A stretch of DNA of 64,000 nt from positions 4,898,001 through 4,962,000 of the forward strand of contig NZ_VIVR01000001.1 in the NCBI RefSeq assembly GCF_007828955.1. The letters run 5' to 3'. Source of the stretch: Kitasatospora atroaurantiaca. GTDB lineage: Bacteria > Actinomycetota > Actinomycetes > Streptomycetales > Streptomycetaceae. Shown piece by piece: positions 1 to 7,387 of the stretch. The notes below the pieces were generated by a model, which saw only the letters and a program-made list of their open reading frames with translations, searched no databases and had not been told where the DNA came from. Positions within the stretch are counted from its first letter, which is position 1, and the number at the start of each line of letters is the position of its first letter. The position numbers and the translations under genes were made by a program.

Positions 1-409
1 CGCGCTCCTTGGTGTCGGTGAAGGAGCTCATCCCGAGCTGGTACTTGTTCGAGGTGATACCGGGGATGATCGACGTGAAGTCGGCGTTCTGGACGTTGGC
101 CGTCAGGCCCAGCTTCTGCGCGATCGCGTTGGCCAGGTCGACGTCCATGCCGACGATGTTGCCCTTGTCGTCCTTGAACTCGTTCGGCGCGTACGAGGCG
201 TCGGCGCCGACGACCAGCTTGCCGCTCGACTTGAGGTCGGCGGGGACCAGCGCGGCCAGCGAAGGATCGGCGGTGACGGCGGCGACCGTGGTGCTCGGGC
301 TCGCGGAGCCGGTGCTCTTGCTGCTGCTACAGGCGGTGAGGGCCAGCGAGGCGGACGCGAGTACGGCGCCGGCCGCGAGGAGGCGGGAGCGCGAGGTGCG
401 GGCGGTCAT
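1..409 (-). CDS. Family 3 (amino-acid type) ABC transporter substrate-binding lipoprotein, 3' end outside the window
   Basis: Translating from the ATG at 409 gives a lipoprotein signal peptide with lipobox LTAC (Cys27), a Ser/Thr-rich linker, then the start of a periplasmic-binding fold (KLVVGADASYAPNEF, then an IIPGI segment). This is typical of binding proteins for polar amino acids. A strong ribosome site (GGAGGAG, about seven bases upstream) fixes the start. Only about 136 residues are in the window, so the C-terminal lobe is not seen. It would be membrane-anchored on the outer face and feed an ABC permease, but no permease lies next to it here. It is a paralogue of the next gene (790-1746), and the two share a nearly identical ribosome-site region. 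The substrate cannot be told from sequence. Confidence 0.88.
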   Translation of the reverse strand, partial: MTARTSRSRLLAAGAVLASASLALTACSSSKSTGSASPSTTVAAVTADPSLAALVPADLKSSGKLVVGADASYAPNEFKDDKGNIVGMDVDLANAIAQKLGLTANVQNADFTSIIPGITSNKYQLGMSSFTDTKER

Positions 410-789
410 GGGGGGATCTCCTCCTGTGGGAGAGGTCGGGCGAAGCGCGCCGCGGGGGAGCGGCACACCGGGTCCAACCGGCCCGCACAACGTCGTACGG
501 AGCCGTGCCGGTCGTTCGTCTGTGCAGGTCATTCCTGGTGGTGCCGTCGCCACCCTCCGCCGAGGTGGACGAGCGATCGAACTGACTCGACCAAGTGGCT
601 GTCGCGATCCGAGTTGGGGGAATCCTGCCATCCGGTGCCGGTGAACGGACCCATATTCAGATCAAAATCGGATAACGGGGGCCCGGACTGTCCGCTATTC
701 GGAGCAATTCCGTGCCCCTGTCACCCTGTGTATAAGTATGCGGACCAGAGGTCGCTCAGCCCGGGAGGCCCGGCCGAGGCGAACGGGCG
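410..789. other. Intergenic region between two binding-protein genes
   Basis: These 380 bases hold no credible gene; the ORFs crossing them are poor. Both flanking genes are on the minus strand, so it should contain the promoter of the first gene. A TATACA-like -10 hexamer on the minus strand (734-729) is possible but I see no convincing -35. A GC-rich weak hairpin near 757-772 could help end the upstream transcript. Confidence 0.35.
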
Positions 790-1746
790 TCAGAAGCCTC
801 CGTTGACGACCGCGTTCTGCGCCGCGCCGGCGCCGACGTTCCACTTGGCGAGGATCTTGTCGTACTCGCCGCTGCGGATGACCTGGTCGAGCGCCTTGGC
901 CAGAACGTCCCGAAGCTCGGTGTTCTCCTTGGTCAGCGCGATCCCGTACGGGCCGGGCTGCAGCTGGGAGCTGGCGACCTCGAACTGCTTGCCGGCCTGG
1001 TTGCGCTGCGCGACGTACGCGGCCACCGGGTAGTCGTTCAGGTCGGCGACCGCCCTGCCGGTGGCGACCTCGGCCAGCGCCTGGTCGTCGGTGTCGAAGA
1101 GATGGACGACCAGCGGCTTGCCGGTCTTGCCGCAGGCTCCGATCTGCCGGTCGGCGATGGCGGCCTGGGTGGTGCCGCGCTGCAGGGCGATGGTGTGGCC
1201 GCAGAGGTCGTCGAGGCTCTTGACGCCCTTGGGGTTGCCCTTCTGGACCAGGAGCGAGGTGCCGGCGATGAAGTAGTCGACGAAGTCGACGCCGGGGGAG
1301 GTCTGCTTGCCGCTGTCGTCCGTGCCCTCGCGGCGCTGGCGGTTGTCGCTCATCGCGGACATCACCATGTCGTACTGCTTGGCCAGCAGGCCGGGGATGA
1401 GCTTGTCGAACGAGGTGTCGACGATCTCGACCTTCAGACCCAGCTGCTTGCCGATGGCCTCGGCGATCTCCGGGTCGATTCCGGCGGCCTCGGAGTTCTG
1501 GTCCTTGAACTCGACCGGCGCGTAGTTGAGGTCCGAGCCGACCTTCAGGACGCCGGCCGCCTTCACGGCGGCGGGGAGCCTGCCGCGCAGTTCGTCCGCG
1601 GAGTTCTTCGTGACCGCGGTGCTGCCGCAGGCGGTGAGCAGCAGTGAACCGGCCGCCAGAGCGGCGCCGGCCCGGCCGGCTGCCAGGGTGGACATGTGCC
1701 GGGCCGGTCTGAGCTGGGTGGGTCTGAGCTGGGTCGGTCTGTGCAT
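790..1746 (-). CDS. Family 3 (amino-acid type) ABC transporter substrate-binding lipoprotein
   Basis: A 318-residue binding protein. The start at 1746 is preceded by AGGAGGAG, seven bases away; longer upstream readings lack such a site. The N-terminus ends in lipobox LLTAC (Cys40). The mature part has the usual order: VGSDLNYAPVEFKD, GIDPEIAEAIGKQLGL, a region of type DKLIPGLLAKQYDMVMSAM, VDFVDYF and LQRGTTQAA. Its role is capture of an amino acid outside the membrane for an ABC importer. Two oddities: the n-region repeats TQLRP, coming from a short direct repeat around 1710-1740, and about 14 extra residues (REGTDDSGKQTSPG) sit before VDFVDYF, where relatives usually have a short turn. No permease gene is adjacent. 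Confidence 0.92.
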   Translation of the reverse strand: MHRPTQLRPTQLRPARHMSTLAAGRAGAALAAGSLLLTACGSTAVTKNSADELRGRLPAAVKAAGVLKVGSDLNYAPVEFKDQNSEAAGIDPEIAEAIGKQLGLKVEIVDTSFDKLIPGLLAKQYDMVMSAMSDNRQRREGTDDSGKQTSPGVDFVDYFIAGTSLLVQKGNPKGVKSLDDLCGHTIALQRGTTQAAIADRQIGACGKTGKPLVVHLFDTDDQALAEVATGRAVADLNDYPVAAYVAQRNQAGKQFEVASSQLQPGPYGIALTKENTELRDVLAKALDQVIRSGEYDKILAKWNVGAGAAQNAVVNGGF

Positions 1747-2402
1747 GGTGGTGCTCCTCCTGTGGGAGAGGTGGTGCTGTCTGCCACCAGGCGCGCGGGT
1801 GTGCGGATGGGCCGGCTGCCGCGCTCGCGTGGAGGCACGACAGGCCGGGTACCGGTGGCTGAGAGCGGATCCTGCCATCCCACTCTGCTGGGCCGGGCGG
1901 CGGGTGTGTCAGAATCTGGTATCGGGTGACCCCCGAACCGAACCAGACCGCCGAGTCGCGACAGGCTCGGGGTGCACAGGACCGGAAGTCGAAGACGCCG
2001 ACTCTGGATCCGGTGCACCAGCTCCCCTCCGTGTCTGGTTCACTCCTGCGGGTGTGCGTGCTCAGTCGCCATTGCCGTCACAGGCCCCTCGGTGCTTCCG
2101 AAACCAGGGGTCGTCAAGTGGCAATCAAGGGATGACGCGCACGTTAAGAGGACAAAAAGGCATAGGTGCGATGCCTTAGTCCGACCTAGGCTCAAGATCC
2201 GGCACCGACCGGATGATGCCCTGGCAGACCGGAAGCACAGCGCAGACAACACCCCATACCCTCACCCGAGGGCGCCCGTTCGACGGCAGCGCCCCGACCC
2301 GGCTCCGGGTACGCCCAGGCGTACCCGGTTTCCCGCATCGGCGGGCCGGGTCGTACGCCCGTCGGCCGTGCGCTCTCGCTGATCATGACTGAAGAGGTCA
2401 TC
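1747..2402. other. Divergent intergenic region with an inverted repeat
   Basis: About 650 bases without a credible gene, lying between a minus-strand binding-protein gene and the plus-strand malic enzyme, so it should carry both promoters. The clearest structure is an inverted repeat AAGGCAT-N7-ATGCCTT at 2157-2177, about 225 bases before the malic enzyme start. It could be an operator or a leader hairpin. I cannot assign a regulator. Confidence 0.4.
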
Positions 2403-3599
2403 GTGGCAGCGGAGATCATCCACCCCAGCACTCAGGACACCGACGACCCCGTCGACGCCGTTTTCGCGCTTCACCGCGGCGGCAAGATGGAGGTGCGTGC
2501 CACGGTGCCGGTGCGCGACGCGGACGACCTGTCCCTTGCCTACACGCCGGGCGTGGCCCGGGTCTGCACCGCGATCGCCGAGCAGCCCGAGCTGGTCAAC
2601 GACTACACCTGGAAGTCCAACGTGGTCGCGGTCGTCACCGACGGCACCGCGGTGCTGGGCCTGGGCGACATCGGCCCGGAGGCCTCCCTGCCCGTCATGG
2701 AGGGCAAGGCGATCCTGTTCAAGCAGTTCGGCGGGGTGGACGCCGTCCCGATCGCGCTGGCCTGCACCGAGGTGGACGAGATCGTCGAGACCGTCGTCCG
2801 GCTGGCCCCGTCCTTCGGCGGCGTCAACCTGGAGGACATCTCCGCCCCGCGCTGCTTCGAGATCGAGCGCCGCCTGCAGGACGCGCTGGACATCCCGATC
2901 TTCCACGACGACCAGCACGGCACCGCGATCGTGACCACGGCCGCGCTGTGGAACGCCGCCAAGGTGACCGGCCGGGAGATCGGCGAGCTGCGCGCCGTCA
3001 TCTCCGGCGCGGGCGCGGCCGGCATCGCGATCGCCAAGATGCTGGTCGCGGCCGGCATCGGCGACGTCTCGGTCTGCGACCGGCGCGGCGTGGTGTACGA
3101 GGGCCGGGGCGACCTGACGGACGTCAAGGCCGAGATCGCCGGGATCACCAACAAGGCCGGGCTCAAGGGCTCGCTGGCCGACGCGCTGAACGGCGCGGAC
3201 GTCTTCATCGGCGTCTCCGGCGGCACCGTGCCGGAGGAGGCGGTGGCCACCATGGCGAAGGACTGCTTCATCTTCGCGATGGCCAACCCCAACCCGGAGA
3301 TCCACCCCGAGGTCGCGCACAAGTACGCGGCCGTGGTGGCCACCGGTCGCTCGGACTTCCCGAACCAGATCAACAACGTGCTGGCTTTCCCCGGCATCTT
3401 CGCCGGCGCCCTGCAGGTCCGGGCGACCCGGATCACCGAGGGCATGAAGCTGGCCGCCGCCCAGGCGCTGGCCGCGGTGGTCGCCGACGAGCTGACGGCG
3501 CAGAAGGTCATCCCCTCCCCGTTCGACGAGCGCGTCGCCCCGGCGGTCACCAAGGCCGTGGCCGAGGCCGCCCGCGCGGAGGGCGTCGCCCGCCGGTAG
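2403..3599 (+). CDS. NAD(P)-dependent malic enzyme
   Basis: Oxidative decarboxylation of malate to pyruvate, linking the TCA cycle to pyruvate and reducing power in the cytoplasm. The 398-residue protein has the bacterial malic-enzyme layout: FALHRGGKM and LAYTPGVARVC near the N-terminus, GLGDIGPEASLPVMEGKA, the metal-site region DDQHGTA, a Rossmann nucleotide loop SGAGAAGIA, and FAMANPNPEI. I place the start at the GTG at 2403, with AAGAGG five bases upstream. An in-frame ATG at 2385 has no ribosome site and would add six residues. It stands alone, followed by a palindromic repeat element. Cofactor preference (NAD or NADP) cannot be read with confidence. Confidence 0.93.
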   Translation: MAAEIIHPSTQDTDDPVDAVFALHRGGKMEVRATVPVRDADDLSLAYTPGVARVCTAIAEQPELVNDYTWKSNVVAVVTDGTAVLGLGDIGPEASLPVMEGKAILFKQFGGVDAVPIALACTEVDEIVETVVRLAPSFGGVNLEDISAPRCFEIERRLQDALDIPIFHDDQHGTAIVTTAALWNAAKVTGREIGELRAVISGAGAAGIAIAKMLVAAGIGDVSVCDRRGVVYEGRGDLTDVKAEIAGITNKAGLKGSLADALNGADVFIGVSGGTVPEEAVATMAKDCFIFAMANPNPEIHPEVAHKYAAVVATGRSDFPNQINNVLAFPGIFAGALQVRATRITEGMKLAAAQALAAVVADELTAQKVIPSPFDERVAPAVTKAVAEAARAEGVARR

Positions 3600-3630
3600 G
3601 CACGGGCAACCTTGCGGGAGCGTTTACCCC

Positions 3631-3699
3631 AGGGGCGCGGGGAACTGCGCGCGGCGGAAGGCTTCGGCCCGGACGCCGCGCGCAGTTCCCCGCGCCCCT
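3631..3699. repeat. Palindromic intergenic element, copy A
   Basis: A perfect 25-base inverted repeat (arms 3631-3655 and 3675-3699, spacer 19 bases) beginning AGGGGCGCGGGGAACTGCGC. It is the most perfect of five related copies in the window (others near 14716, 22139, 22276, 29045). It lies just after malic enzyme and would form a strong hairpin in either transcript, so it may double as a terminator. The 3' flank GTGGGTACCCGGCTGC matches the flanks of other copies. Confidence 0.85.
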
Positions 3700-3818
3700 T
3701 GTGGGTACCCGGCTGCGTACGTGAACCCCGCGCTCCTTGCGGCGGCGAGCCCGACGCGCTGGAGGTCACACCCGTGCGTGGTTCCGGTTCACGGGCGTTC
3801 ACCGCTATCGTCCGGGGC

Positions 3819-4781
3819 ATGTTCGCCGCCTACGCCGCACGTATCGACGCCGACGACCCGCTGAGTGCCCTGGAGTTGGGGGACCGGCCCGAGCCGGAGG
3901 TCCGTCCGGGCTGGAGTGTGGTGACGGTCAAGGCCGCCACCCTGAACCATCACGACCTGTGGTCGCTGCGCGGGGTCGGCCTGCCCGCCGAGCGGCTGCC
4001 GATGATCCTGGGCTGCGATGCCGCCGGTGTCGACGAGCACGGCAACGAGGTGGTCATCCACTCCGTGATCGGCCAGAGCGGCCACGGCGTCGGCCCGGAC
4101 GAGCCACGTTCGATCCTGACCGAGCGTTACCAGGGCACCTTCGCCGAACGCGTCGCCGTCCCGACCTGGAACCTGCTGCCGAAGCCCGCCGAACTCTCCT
4201 TCGCCGAGGCCGCCTGCCTCCCCACCGCCTGGCTGACGGCCTATCGGATGCTCTTCACCAAGGCGGACGTGAAGCCCGGCAACACCATCCTCGTCCAGGG
4301 TGCCGGCGGCGGAGTCTCCACCGCCCTGGTCGTCCTCGCCAAGGCGGCCGGCCTGCGCGTCTGGATCACCGGCCGGGACGAGGCCAAGCGCGCCCGGGCC
4401 GTCGAGCTCGGCGCCGACGCCGCATTCGAGAGCGGCGCCCGCCTCCCCGAGCGCGTCGACGCCGTCATGGAGACCGTCGGTGCCGCCACCTGGTCCCACT
4501 CCGTCAAGTCGCTCAAGCCCGGCGGCACCATCGTCATCTCCGGCGCCACCTCCGGCCACAACCCCCCGGCGACCGAGCTCAACCGCATCTTCTTCCTCGA
4601 GCTCAAGGTCGTCGGCTCCACCATGGGCACCAAGGAGGAACTGGCCGGCCTCCTCGCCCTCTGCGCCAACACCGGCATCCGCCCGGTGATCGACTCCACC
4701 CTCCCCCTCACCGAGGCCCGCGACGCCTTCGCCCGCCTCGCCAAGGGCGACGTCTTCGGCAAGCTCGTCCTGACGCCCTGA
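3819..4781 (+). CDS. MDR-superfamily (zinc-binding dehydrogenase type) oxidoreductase
   Basis: A 320-residue medium-chain dehydrogenase/reductase. It has the GroES-like N-terminal part (LNHHDLWSLRGVGLP, LGCDAAGVDEHGNEV), then a Rossmann domain with the nucleotide loop VQGAGGGVST and ITGRDEAKR. It ends GDVFGKLVLTP, as family members do. The usual structural-zinc cysteines are absent, so it is more like a zinc-free quinone-oxidoreductase-type enzyme despite the family name; the substrate is unknown. The start is the ATG at 3819, where homology to relatives as I remember them (MFAAYAARID) begins; the ribosome site is weak. The longer upstream reading runs through the repeat element and is rejected. 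Confidence 0.9.
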   Translation: MFAAYAARIDADDPLSALELGDRPEPEVRPGWSVVTVKAATLNHHDLWSLRGVGLPAERLPMILGCDAAGVDEHGNEVVIHSVIGQSGHGVGPDEPRSILTERYQGTFAERVAVPTWNLLPKPAELSFAEAACLPTAWLTAYRMLFTKADVKPGNTILVQGAGGGVSTALVVLAKAAGLRVWITGRDEAKRARAVELGADAAFESGARLPERVDAVMETVGAATWSHSVKSLKPGGTIVISGATSGHNPPATELNRIFFLELKVVGSTMGTKEELAGLLALCANTGIRPVIDSTLPLTEARDAFARLAKGDVFGKLVLTP

Positions 4782-4986
4782 TCCGGCTCCACCGAATGAC
4801 GCGGGGCCTCGCCGGACACGACACGGGTGAGCTTCTCTTCACACCACTCGGCCGGGTTCTTCCCAGGCATCACCGGAGCCACCCTCGGAAGCCGTCACTG
4901 CGGTAGGAGGAGTACTCACCGTACAGCTGCTGCCTGGCAGCCTTGCTGCGAGCGAACAATGATCCGCGCCACCACGGGGTAAAGGT

Positions 4987-6003
4987 TCAGCCCAGAATCC
5001 GGCGGATGCGGTCGGCCACGGTGGCCAGGGCCGCCCGGGACTGGGTGAGCTGATCAGCCGTCACGCCGCTGTCGCGGGCGGCGTCCCTGACCTGGTCGCG
5101 GAAGCGGTCCAGCAGGCGCTCCAGCTCGCGGGCCGGGTCGGCGGTGGGGTCGGTCTCGGCCCAGGCGGGGAGGTCGGCCGGGGTGGCCTCCTCCTTGTCG
5201 AGGTCGATCCGGGTGACGGTGGCCTCCTCCTCCGGGCTGTGCGGCTGGCCCCACTTGGCGGCGTCCGCCAGGCCCGCCAGACTCCGGGTCAGCTCGGAGA
5301 GCCCTTCGGACAGTCCGGTGGACCAGTCGCCGCGCGAGGCGTGCTCGCGGACCTGCTGCTCCACCCGGCGCTTGATCCGCAGGGCCTCCTGCTGGGCGGC
5401 GGTGCGGGACGCCCGGGCCTGCTCGCGGAGCCTGCGGGCCTCCTCCTCGGCGGCCTTGGCCTGCGCCTTGGCTGCCCGCTCCTGCTCCTTGGCCCGCTTC
5501 GCCTGCTCCTTGGCCTGCGTCTTGAACTGGGCGAACTCCTCCTTGGCACGCTGCCAGGACTCCTTGTCCCCCCACGGCCCGGCCCACGGGTCGCCGCCGG
5601 GCTCGGACTTCGGCCTCGGCGCCTGCTTGGCCTCCCCCCAGAGCTCCTCGCGCAGGTCCTTGGCGCTGTCCCGGACGTCCTCGCGGATCGCCCCGGCCAG
5701 CTGGGCGACCGACTCGCGGATCTCGACCTCCAGCTCGGCCAGCTCGCCCTGACGGGCGGCCAGCTCGGTGCGGCCGGCGGCGGTGAGCCGGTAGACCTTG
5801 CGGCCGCCCTCGGTGCTGTGCGCGACCAGGCCCTCCTTCTCCAGCTTCGCCAGCCGCGGGTACACGGTGCCGGCCGAGGGCGCGTACAGGCCCTGGAAGC
5901 GCTCCTCCAGCAGTCGGATCACCTCGTAGCCGTGGCGCGGGGCCTCGTCGAGCAGCTTCAGCAGGTAGAGGCGCAGGCGGCCGTGGCCGAAGACGGGGGT
6001 CAT
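4987..6003 (-). CDS. PadR-family transcriptional regulator with long coiled-coil tail
   Basis: The N-terminal ~90 residues form a PadR winged helix (LLKLLDEAPRHGYEVIRLLEERF, APSAGTVYPRLAKLEKEGLV). The remaining ~240 residues are unusually long for PadR and rich in Ala, Glu, Lys and Arg (roughly 150-215 reads as a coiled coil of KEQAKRAKEQERAAK type), followed by an acidic segment. It probably binds the two palindromes upstream of the preceding gene and represses its own operon. It is the second gene of a two-gene unit: its ATG lies one base past the TGA of the DUF4097 gene (TGACATG), and GAGGAGG precedes it. The ligand is unknown; the tail suggests oligomerisation or contact with another protein. 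Confidence 0.92.
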   Translation of the reverse strand: MTPVFGHGRLRLYLLKLLDEAPRHGYEVIRLLEERFQGLYAPSAGTVYPRLAKLEKEGLVAHSTEGGRKVYRLTAAGRTELAARQGELAELEVEIRESVAQLAGAIREDVRDSAKDLREELWGEAKQAPRPKSEPGGDPWAGPWGDKESWQRAKEEFAQFKTQAKEQAKRAKEQERAAKAQAKAAEEEARRLREQARASRTAAQQEALRIKRRVEQQVREHASRGDWSTGLSEGLSELTRSLAGLADAAKWGQPHSPEEEATVTRIDLDKEEATPADLPAWAETDPTADPARELERLLDRFRDQVRDAARDSGVTADQLTQSRAALATVADRIRRILG

Positions 6004-6004
6004 G

Positions 6005-6901
6005 TCAGGCCTCCTCGGTGCCGGTGGAGCTGCCCGGGAGCTCCTTGACGAGGCTCGGCTTGTCGTCCTCGGCGTCCGGCCGACGGAGTACCGTCACGGC
6101 GCCGGAGACGGTGGTGACCTGGAGCTTGCCGGAGCCCGAGCCGAGCTCGCCGGAGAGCCGCTTGGCACCCCAGGAGCCGCCGATCTTGAGCTCGTCGAAG
6201 GTGCTGGTGAGGTCGCCGGTGGTGGTGCCGGCCTCGACCTTGGTGTCGGCGAGCGAGGGCAGCCGGACGCCGACCGGGCCGCTGACGGTGGTGACGGTGA
6301 TGTCGGCCGCGGTCTCGACGTCGAGGTCGAGGGTGACGGCGCCGCTGACGGACTTGGCGAGCACCTTGTCGGCCGTACCGGCGACCACGGTCAGGTGGCC
6401 GGAGACGGTGTTGACGCGCAGCTCCCCGGAGACCGACTGGGCGTCCACGTTGCCCGAGACGGTGTTGGCCTCGGTACGGCCGGAGAGGCCGACCAGGGTG
6501 GTCTCGCCGCTCGCGCCGTGCACCGCGACATGGCCCGAGACGCCGGAGACCGTGACGTCGGCGGAGGCCGTGCCCACCTTGACCTCCGCACCGGCCGGGA
6601 CGGCCAGCGAGACCACGGCCCTGCGCTTGCGGCGCAGCGAGGCGAAGAAGCCCTTGACGGACTGCACCGACTTCACGGTCTCGGAGAGCTCGCCCCAGCT
6701 GAGGTCCTTGTAGGCGACCGTCAGCACACCGTTCTCCAGGGTGACCTGCAGCGGCTCGCCCTCCAGCTCGGTGACCTCCAGCCGGGCCGGGCCCTCGGCG
6801 GCGACGACGTTCACCGCACCGCTGATGATCCGCACGTGCAGCGTGCCGACCGGCTCGTCGATGGTGATCTTGTCAGGTTCGCTGACCGTCCACTGGCTCA
6901 T
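6005..6901 (-). CDS. DUF4097 family beta-repeat protein
   Basis: A 298-residue protein of the DUF4097 (adhesin-like, YvlB-type) family, with many short repeats of the form TVSG and SVSG (VSGHVAVHGASG, ANTVSGNVDAQSVSG) predicting a right-handed beta-solenoid. There is no signal peptide or membrane segment, so it is probably cytoplasmic. The start is the ATG at 6901 with GGGAGGAAG upstream; the longer reading runs into the operators. It is transcribed with the PadR gene that follows. Its biochemical role is not known to me. In many bacteria DUF4097 proteins travel with PadR and membrane-stress genes, which fits this pairing. Confidence 0.9.
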   Translation of the reverse strand: MSQWTVSEPDKITIDEPVGTLHVRIISGAVNVVAAEGPARLEVTELEGEPLQVTLENGVLTVAYKDLSWGELSETVKSVQSVKGFFASLRRKRRAVVSLAVPAGAEVKVGTASADVTVSGVSGHVAVHGASGETTLVGLSGRTEANTVSGNVDAQSVSGELRVNTVSGHLTVVAGTADKVLAKSVSGAVTLDLDVETAADITVTTVSGPVGVRLPSLADTKVEAGTTTGDLTSTFDELKIGGSWGAKRLSGELGSGSGKLQVTTVSGAVTVLRRPDAEDDKPSLVKELPGSSTGTEEA

Positions 6902-6925
6902 GGTGCTTCCTCCCGTTGCGAATCG

Positions 6926-6965
6926 CGATGTATCGCGTCTCCCTGAAGAACACGATATATCGCGT
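6926..6965 (-). promoter_or_regulatory. Twin operator-like palindromes upstream of the DUF4097-PadR operon
   Basis: Two copies of CGATRTATCGCGT (6926-6938 and 6953-6965) sit 27 bases apart, each centred on a palindrome (CGCGATGTATCGCG and CGATATATCG). They lie 25 to 64 bases upstream of the start codon, in an AT-rich island where the promoter must be. The PadR protein of the same operon is the natural candidate to bind them. Confidence 0.6.
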
Positions 6966-7012
6966 GATGCGGAAGTCAAGCGCCTCGCGGAAGCCGGTAC
7001 GGAAAACGCCGA

Positions 7013-7044
7013 GGGCCCGGGAGGCGGTGTCGCCTCCCGGGCCC
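7013..7044 (-). terminator. Intrinsic terminator after the DUF6104-type gene
   Basis: A 14-base-pair perfect stem (GGGCCCGGGAGGCG with its complement, loop GTGT). Reading on the minus strand, a short T run (GCGTTTTCC) follows about eight bases later. It lies downstream of the small gene at 7091-7270. Confidence 0.7.
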
Positions 7045-7054
7045 TGACGGCTGC

Positions 7055-7089
7055 AGCTGTGAGCTGTGAGCTGTGAGCTGTGAGCTGTG
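7055..7089. repeat. Tandem heptamer repeat, five copies of AGCTGTG
   Basis: Five perfect head-to-tail copies of AGCTGTG fill the space between the terminator hairpin and the stop codon of the small gene at 7091. Such a simple array can vary in copy number by slippage. No coding or operator function is apparent. Confidence 0.9.
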
Positions 7090-7090
7090 C

Positions 7091-7270
7091 TCAGTCCTCG
7101 TCCTCGTCGTCGAGCCTGGCCAGCCAGGTGGCCAGCCGCTCGACCGGGATCTCGAAGTCCGGGTTGAGGTCGACGAACTCGCGCAGGCGCTCGGCCAGCC
7201 ACTCGAAGGTGACCTCCTCGTCGCCGCGCCGGCTCTCCAGCTCCTCGATGCCGCGGTCGGTGAAGTACAC
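7091..7270 (-). CDS. Small acidic protein, DUF6104-like
   Basis: About 59 residues beginning (V/M)YFTDRGIEELE and ending WLARLDDEDED. It resembles a small actinomycete-only family I know as DUF6104, often seen beside kgd. It is soluble and acidic; function unknown. I place the start at the GTG at 7270 because GGAG lies six bases upstream and the family begins at YFTDRG. An upstream GTG at 7333 would give 80 residues but lies inside the terminator hairpin of kgd and has no ribosome site. It reads in the same direction as kgd, about 120 bases downstream of it and beyond kgd's terminator. Confidence 0.75.
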   Translation of the reverse strand: MYFTDRGIEELESRRGDEEVTFEWLAERLREFVDLNPDFEIPVERLATWLARLDDEDED

Positions 7271-7330
7271 GGTGTGCTCCGGTCCGGATGGGGGTTCGAC
7301 CAGGTCAGGATAGACCGGGGGCTCGGTCGA

Positions 7331-7374
7331 CACGAAGGCCCGGCCCCCGCCGAAGCGGGAACCGGGCCTTCGTG
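7331..7374 (-). terminator. Intrinsic terminator of kgd
   Basis: A 13-base-pair perfect inverted repeat (CACGAAGGCCCGG and its complement, arms 7331-7343 and 7362-7374) begins 14 bases past the kgd stop codon. Confidence 0.7.
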
Positions 7375-7387
7375 AACCGACTGTGCG

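Noticed and set aside
9..1033. Plus-strand frames over the first binding-protein gene and the following gap
   Set aside because: No ribosome sites, no motifs, and they run opposite to clear lipoprotein genes or across a non-coding gap.
3600..3818. Insertion sequence suggested by the perfect inverted repeat
   Set aside because: Only 69 bases, no transposase frame and no clear target duplication; it fits a short palindromic element.
7271..7333. Longer form of the DUF6104-like protein
   Set aside because: The upstream GTG sits in the kgd terminator hairpin and has no ribosome site; the internal GTG has GGAG at good spacing.
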